The notes under the pieces are model-generated. The model had not been told where the DNA came from. It saw only the letters and a program-made list of their open reading frames with translations, and did no database searches. From the NCBI RefSeq assembly GCF_016124325.1, contig NZ_WGNY01000018.1, positions 59,947 through 123,946 on the forward strand: a DNA stretch of 64,000 nt. The letters are read 5' to 3'. Source of the stretch: Phenylobacterium sp. GTDB taxonomy: Bacteria; Pseudomonadota; Alphaproteobacteria; Caulobacterales; Caulobacteraceae. Made by a program: the position numbers and the translations under genes. Below are positions 61,162 through 64,000 of the stretch, in pieces (positions within the stretch are counted from its first letter, which is position 1; each line of letters begins with the position of its first letter).

Positions 61162-62244
61162 TTAGCTGCCGAACGCCTCATCCGCGGGCGGCAGCAGGCC
61201 ATAGGCCTTGAGGATGCGATAGGTGGCTTGGCCATCGATGACGCAGAAGCGGCGCGGCCGTCCCGGATAGACGGTCATTGCCCTAAGGGTCGCCCGCACG
61301 GCCTCCCCAATTAGGTGGGCGTGCTGCACGACAGAGATGTCGGCGCCGGAGTTGGTGAGCCGATAGATCTGATCGGCGCGCGCGCCGCACATGTCGAGCG
61401 TCATCTCGCGAAACTTCGCGGGCCCCTTCAGCAGAAACGCCGCCGTCTTGCGCCGGCCCGCCACGCTGACGCTGGCGGAAAAATGGTCGTTGGGTTCGCC
61501 GCCCCAATCCTTCCTGGAGGGCTCCGCGAGCAACTTGGTGAAGGCGTCTTTCACGGCCGCCTCGGGCACGCGCGCCATGACCCGCATCCACGTCTCGGCG
61601 TCTTCCACATCAGCGTTCGCCATCTCGGAGAACTGATCGATATCCTCCGGCAGGATCTCGCCATAGTCCCGGCCCATCCACATGAGCGCGTCACCACCGC
61701 GCCTGTTGCGAGGATGATCCAGACTGGGAGCGCCAATGACGAGCGGCTCGATCTCGTACCGGTCGCCGCGATCGTGCAGCAGACCGACCATGGCCTCCAC
61801 ATAGCCGCGACGAGCGCCCTCGGAGAGCGTCATTCGGCCGGTCGCGCTCACCACATGCTCGGTGTGATAGGCGATCTCGACCGGCTTGCCGAAGTCCACA
61901 TCGAGCAGCACGGCGTGGCTGACCCGTTTCGCCTCGTAGATTTCCGGACAGGGCGCGAGCTGCTCGATGCTGCGGAACAGCTGGCGCGGTTTCCCGCGGG
62001 AAAGCGCCTCGAGCAGCGTGGGAGCTTCCAACACGTCGCAGAGGTCGAGCAGGATCGTCACCAACAGGTGGTCGTTTCCAAGTACGGTCAGGTGATCCGT
62101 GCCGGGCCGGGCGTCGTGGAAGTAGACCTCCCGGACCTCGGGCGGTAGCGCCGACAGGCACAGTCGCCGGTTCAAGAACCCCATGTCGATGTGCTGGTAG
62201 TAGTCGTCGCGGCGGATGAGGCCTGCGGTGTCCTTGATTGTCAC
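61162..62244 (-). CDS. conserved hypothetical protein, possible nuclease-like C-terminal domain
   Basis: 360 aa, not assigned to a named family. The C-terminal third, DHFSASVSVAGRRKTAAFLLKGPAKFREMTLDMCGARADQIYRLTNSGADISVVQHAHLIG followed by FCVIDGQATYRILKAYGLL, has an alternating strand-helix layout with Asp/Lys spacing reminiscent of PD-(D/E)XK folds. The N-terminal part contains LLDVDFGKPVEIAYHTEHV. The gene lies 37 nt downstream of the RHH-YfbU gene on the same strand, so the two probably share a transcript. Confidence 0.55.
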   Translation of the reverse strand: MTIKDTAGLIRRDDYYQHIDMGFLNRRLCLSALPPEVREVYFHDARPGTDHLTVLGNDHLLVTILLDLCDVLEAPTLLEALSRGKPRQLFRSIEQLAPCPEIYEAKRVSHAVLLDVDFGKPVEIAYHTEHVVSATGRMTLSEGARRGYVEAMVGLLHDRGDRYEIEPLVIGAPSLDHPRNRRGGDALMWMGRDYGEILPEDIDQFSEMANADVEDAETWMRVMARVPEAAVKDAFTKLLAEPSRKDWGGEPNDHFSASVSVAGRRKTAAFLLKGPAKFREMTLDMCGARADQIYRLTNSGADISVVQHAHLIGEAVRATLRAMTVYPGRPRRFCVIDGQATYRILKAYGLLPPADEAFGS

Positions 62245-62281
62245 GCGACGTTGGCCCGATCGACGTCTTCGAACGCCCTGC

Positions 62282-62998
62282 TCATGCGTCGACCGACGAA
62301 CGAAGGCGGCGCGCCTCGATGATCTCGATAAGTTCGCTGAGGTTCAGTTCGCGGCCTGCAAGCCGTGGGCGGATCGGCTCGAACGCCGCGAGCATGCGCC
62401 GGTATCGCGTCAGACTTTCCGAGTGCGAGTTGAGATGCGCCCGGTCCTTGAAGCGCGAGAAGCGCCCCATGTCTTCCACCAGGAACGACATCACACTGGC
62501 ATGCTCGATCTCGTGGTTGCCGTCGAAGCCCGTGAAGCGCGCGAGGTCTAGATGTCCGACGGCGGCTTCCAGCCGCTTCCGATCCTCATCGCCCAGACGA
62601 TCCACGGCTGCCTCGACGAAGTTGAACATGTCGAGCATGTCGACGACCTCGGACTTGATGTCCCGGTTGTCGCCGACCGTCGGGAAGAAATTGCCGTACT
62701 CCATCTCGAGGCCCCAGGTGTGCCCGTAGAGGAGCGCGCGGCGGATCAGCTTCGGGTCGAGCTCACGGTCGGCCTCCACCTTCTCGTGGATGTCGCAGAG
62801 CAGGTAGAGCATCAACTTCTCAACATTCGAGATGTCGAGGCGCCGGGAAGAGGTCGCGGCATTGAGGCCCGTTTCGACGAGCCTGCGGATTGCCTCGGCC
62901 CTGGACGGCAAATCGCCCTGTTCCCGACGCCACGCGTCCACTCGATCGAGTGTGTCCTGCTCCAGCCTCAGCTCAAACCGCTCAGATTTTGGGGGCAT
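62282..62998 (-). CDS. RHH DNA-binding protein with YfbU domain
   Basis: 238 aa. The N-terminus SERFELRLEQDTLDRVDAWRREQGDLPSRAEAIRRLVETGL is a ribbon-helix-helix. From residue ~55, LDISNVEKLMLYLLCDIHEKV and ALLYGHTWGLEMEYGNFF are the YfbU signature. YfbU domains have no settled function, though E. coli YfbU has been linked to cell death. Here the domain is combined with a DNA-binding head, so it may control its own operon through the palindrome just upstream. Confidence 0.78.
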   Translation of the reverse strand: MPPKSERFELRLEQDTLDRVDAWRREQGDLPSRAEAIRRLVETGLNAATSSRRLDISNVEKLMLYLLCDIHEKVEADRELDPKLIRRALLYGHTWGLEMEYGNFFPTVGDNRDIKSEVVDMLDMFNFVEAAVDRLGDEDRKRLEAAVGHLDLARFTGFDGNHEIEHASVMSFLVEDMGRFSRFKDRAHLNSHSESLTRYRRMLAAFEPIRPRLAGRELNLSELIEIIEARRLRSSVDA

Positions 62999-63016
62999 CA
63001 GCCACTCCGGATATTA

Positions 63017-63030
63017 CGTACATTTGTACG
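63017..63030. promoter_or_regulatory. palindromic operator candidate CGTACA-TT-TGTACG
   Basis: A perfect 6-bp inverted repeat with a 2-nt centre lies 18 nt upstream of the RHH-YfbU start, within an AT-richer stretch, and another GTAC follows at once. The size and place suit an RHH autorepressor site. Confidence 0.5.
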
Positions 63031-63129
63031 GTACAGACGATAGTTCGACGGACATGTCAATGCCCCTCCCGTGAGCGAGCCATGGGGGTCTCATCCGCGT
63101 CGGATTTTCACCTGACGCGGAGATTGAGT

Positions 63130-63372
63130 ATGGTAGAGCTCCGAAACCTGGAGTTGCCGATGCGGTCCGAAAACGAGACGAACCAACGCCGAGCCGTCGA
63201 CTTCGAGGCTGCAACGGACATCTTCATCTCAGCCTTTCCGGGCGCGACGCTTGCGGAGGTCCACGATCGCGCCCTGGCGGCCGCGAAGAACTGCGACCTG
63301 ATGGGCTTTGCGCACGAAGCGCGGGTGCTGCGGGAAACCGCCGGGCGCATCAAAGTGCGGATGACGCACTAA
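63130..63372 (+). CDS. small hypothetical protein
   Basis: 80 aa from the ATG at 63130; an ATG at 63160 would give 70 aa. The core AVDFEAATDIFISAFPGATLAEVHDRALAAAKNCDLMGFAHEARVLRETAGRIK is a plausible helical fold and its composition is protein-like, unlike most short frames here. It is divergent from the YfbU gene and sits before a convergent regulator pair. No family recognised. Confidence 0.55.
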   Translation: MVELRNLELPMRSENETNQRRAVDFEAATDIFISAFPGATLAEVHDRALAAAKNCDLMGFAHEARVLRETAGRIKVRMTH

Positions 63373-63405
63373 CCCCGAGCCGAGTTGGCCAGCGTTTCTC
63401 CAGCC

Positions 63406-63642
63406 CTAGTGCGGCCGTTGCTCAGGTAGCAGGGCAGCGACAGTCTCGGACCATAGGGTGAGGATCTCGGCCTCCTGCGCGTCTGTCTCTCCCACGGTAT
63501 CGGCGAACACTCTCAGGAGACGCGCGAACTCGTCGGTGGTCGTGACGCCTGCCGCGTGCAGGACGCTCGCAACGAGCGCCACCATCTTGCCATGCGCGGC
63601 GACGAGGGCCCGCTCCAACCTAGCCTCCGCGGCCGAGGTCAA
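63406..63642 (-). CDS. small hypothetical protein coupled to an XRE regulator
   Basis: 78 aa, fully helical in appearance (EARLERALVAAHGKMVALVASVLHAAGV..EFARLLRVFADTVGETDAQEAEILTLW). Its start overlaps the XRE gene stop by 4 nt, so it is co-translated with that regulator. It may be a partner or modulator; no family recognised. Confidence 0.6.
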   Translation of the reverse strand: MTSAAEARLERALVAAHGKMVALVASVLHAAGVTTTDEFARLLRVFADTVGETDAQEAEILTLWSETVAALLPEQRPH

Positions 63643-63902
63643 GATCGGGGGCGGCGTCCACTGCGTAGAGGCTGCGGCTTGTCGGCGCCCGCGTCGGGTT
63701 CGGCGAAGAGCGCGGCGATCGGCACGCCGAGGGCGTCAGCCAAGCGGTCAAGTAGGTCGACGGAGGTGTTGCCCTGTTCCCGTTCAAGTTCGCTCACCCA
63801 GGCGCGATCGACGTTCGCATCCGCGGCCAATCGCTCTTGCGAGAGCGACTTGGCGGTGCGTATTGCCCTAAGATTCCAAGCCAGAAGCGTGCGCCCCTTC
63901 AT
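63639..63902 (-). CDS. XRE-family helix-turn-helix regulator
   Basis: 87 aa. LLAWNLRAIRTAKSLSQERLAADANVDRAWVSELEREQGNTSVDLLDRLADALGVPIAALF is a complete Cro/C1-type helix-turn-helix, with a short Arg/Pro tail. Such small repressors control transfer or excision genes of mobile elements, or act as restriction-modification controllers. It is the last gene in the window; the remaining 98 nt hold no further gene. Confidence 0.88.
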   Translation of the reverse strand: MKGRTLLAWNLRAIRTAKSLSQERLAADANVDRAWVSELEREQGNTSVDLLDRLADALGVPIAALFAEPDAGADKPQPLRSGRRPRS

Positions 63903-64000
63903 CCAAGAACGGGGACACTTCCGTAGGCAATGAAACCACGGTCTTTAGACTACAGATTAAGACAGGATCGTGCGCCGGCTCAAGCGCGAGGTGCACGAAC

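Larger units (their letters stand above)
35274..64000. mobile_element. integrative mobilizable element with defence-island cargo (left end plus ~28.7 kb; right end outside the window)
   Basis: The left border is the tRNA-Arg fragment beside the integrase. The interior carries ParA and an RHH partner, an AlpA-like regulator, MobC and relaxase with a candidate oriT, ArdC, DUF736 and a large ParB-like protein, a set typical of alphaproteobacterial plasmids and ICEs. No type IV secretion genes are visible, so it may be mobilised in trans or the tra genes lie further right. Between the backbone genes sit large putative defence genes and AbiE. No second tRNA copy occurs before 64000. Confidence 0.75.

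Overview
The window looks like a chromosomal segment from an alphaproteobacterium, most likely Caulobacterales (Caulobacter/Phenylobacterium-like). The DNA is very GC-rich. It carries an RTX protein beside an RsaD/RsaE-type type I exporter, FixL/FixJ-like regulators and a PAS_5 protein. The genus is an inference, because no rRNA or intact tRNA is present.

Region 1 (1-18861) is devoted to the cell surface. An ABC/HlyD type I exporter pair sits upstream of a 631-aa RTX protein whose gene ends in a clear intrinsic terminator, followed by a CmcI-type sugar-modifying enzyme. Next comes a polysaccharide block: a DUF6270 protein, four translationally coupled genes (two related GT4-like glycosyltransferases, one retaining-type glycosyltransferase and a repeat-only protein), a sulfotransferase, a Gtr-like trio (GT2, small SMR/EamA membrane protein, GT-C-like membrane protein) and a Wzm/Wzt exporter.

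Region 2 (18862-35142) is mixed chromosome. It holds a REP-like inverted repeat, a PAS_5 protein, a PfkB sugar kinase and an acyl-chemistry block (alpha/beta hydrolase, MaoC-SDR fusion, TPR/SGNH protein, FkbH-like HAD-IIIC enzyme, methyltransferase, acyl carrier protein). After these come two stand-alone receivers, a FixLJ-like pair, a remnant Lrp/AsnC helix-turn-helix, and a KdpE plus N-terminally truncated KdpD pair divergent from the potassium transporter kup.

Region 3 (35274-64000, right end not reached) is an integrative, mobilizable element. Its left boundary is a 47-bp 3' fragment of a tRNA-Arg(ACG) gene next to a tyrosine recombinase. Backbone genes are ParA plus an RHH partner, an AlpA-like regulator, a VirD2/MOBP-type relaxase with MobC, a candidate oriT with an RP4-like nic core, ArdC, DUF736 and a large ParB-like protein. 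The cargo looks like a defence island: a 2173-aa STAND ATPase with a DUF4297/Cap4-like N-terminus (Avs-like), a 1354-aa HTH/nuclease-like giant protein, an AbiEi/AbiEii pair, a DUF4238 protein, a PIN-like protein, a HEPN-like protein, a conserved 360-aa protein and an RHH-YfbU protein. The two giant proteins are the most promising poorly described systems here.
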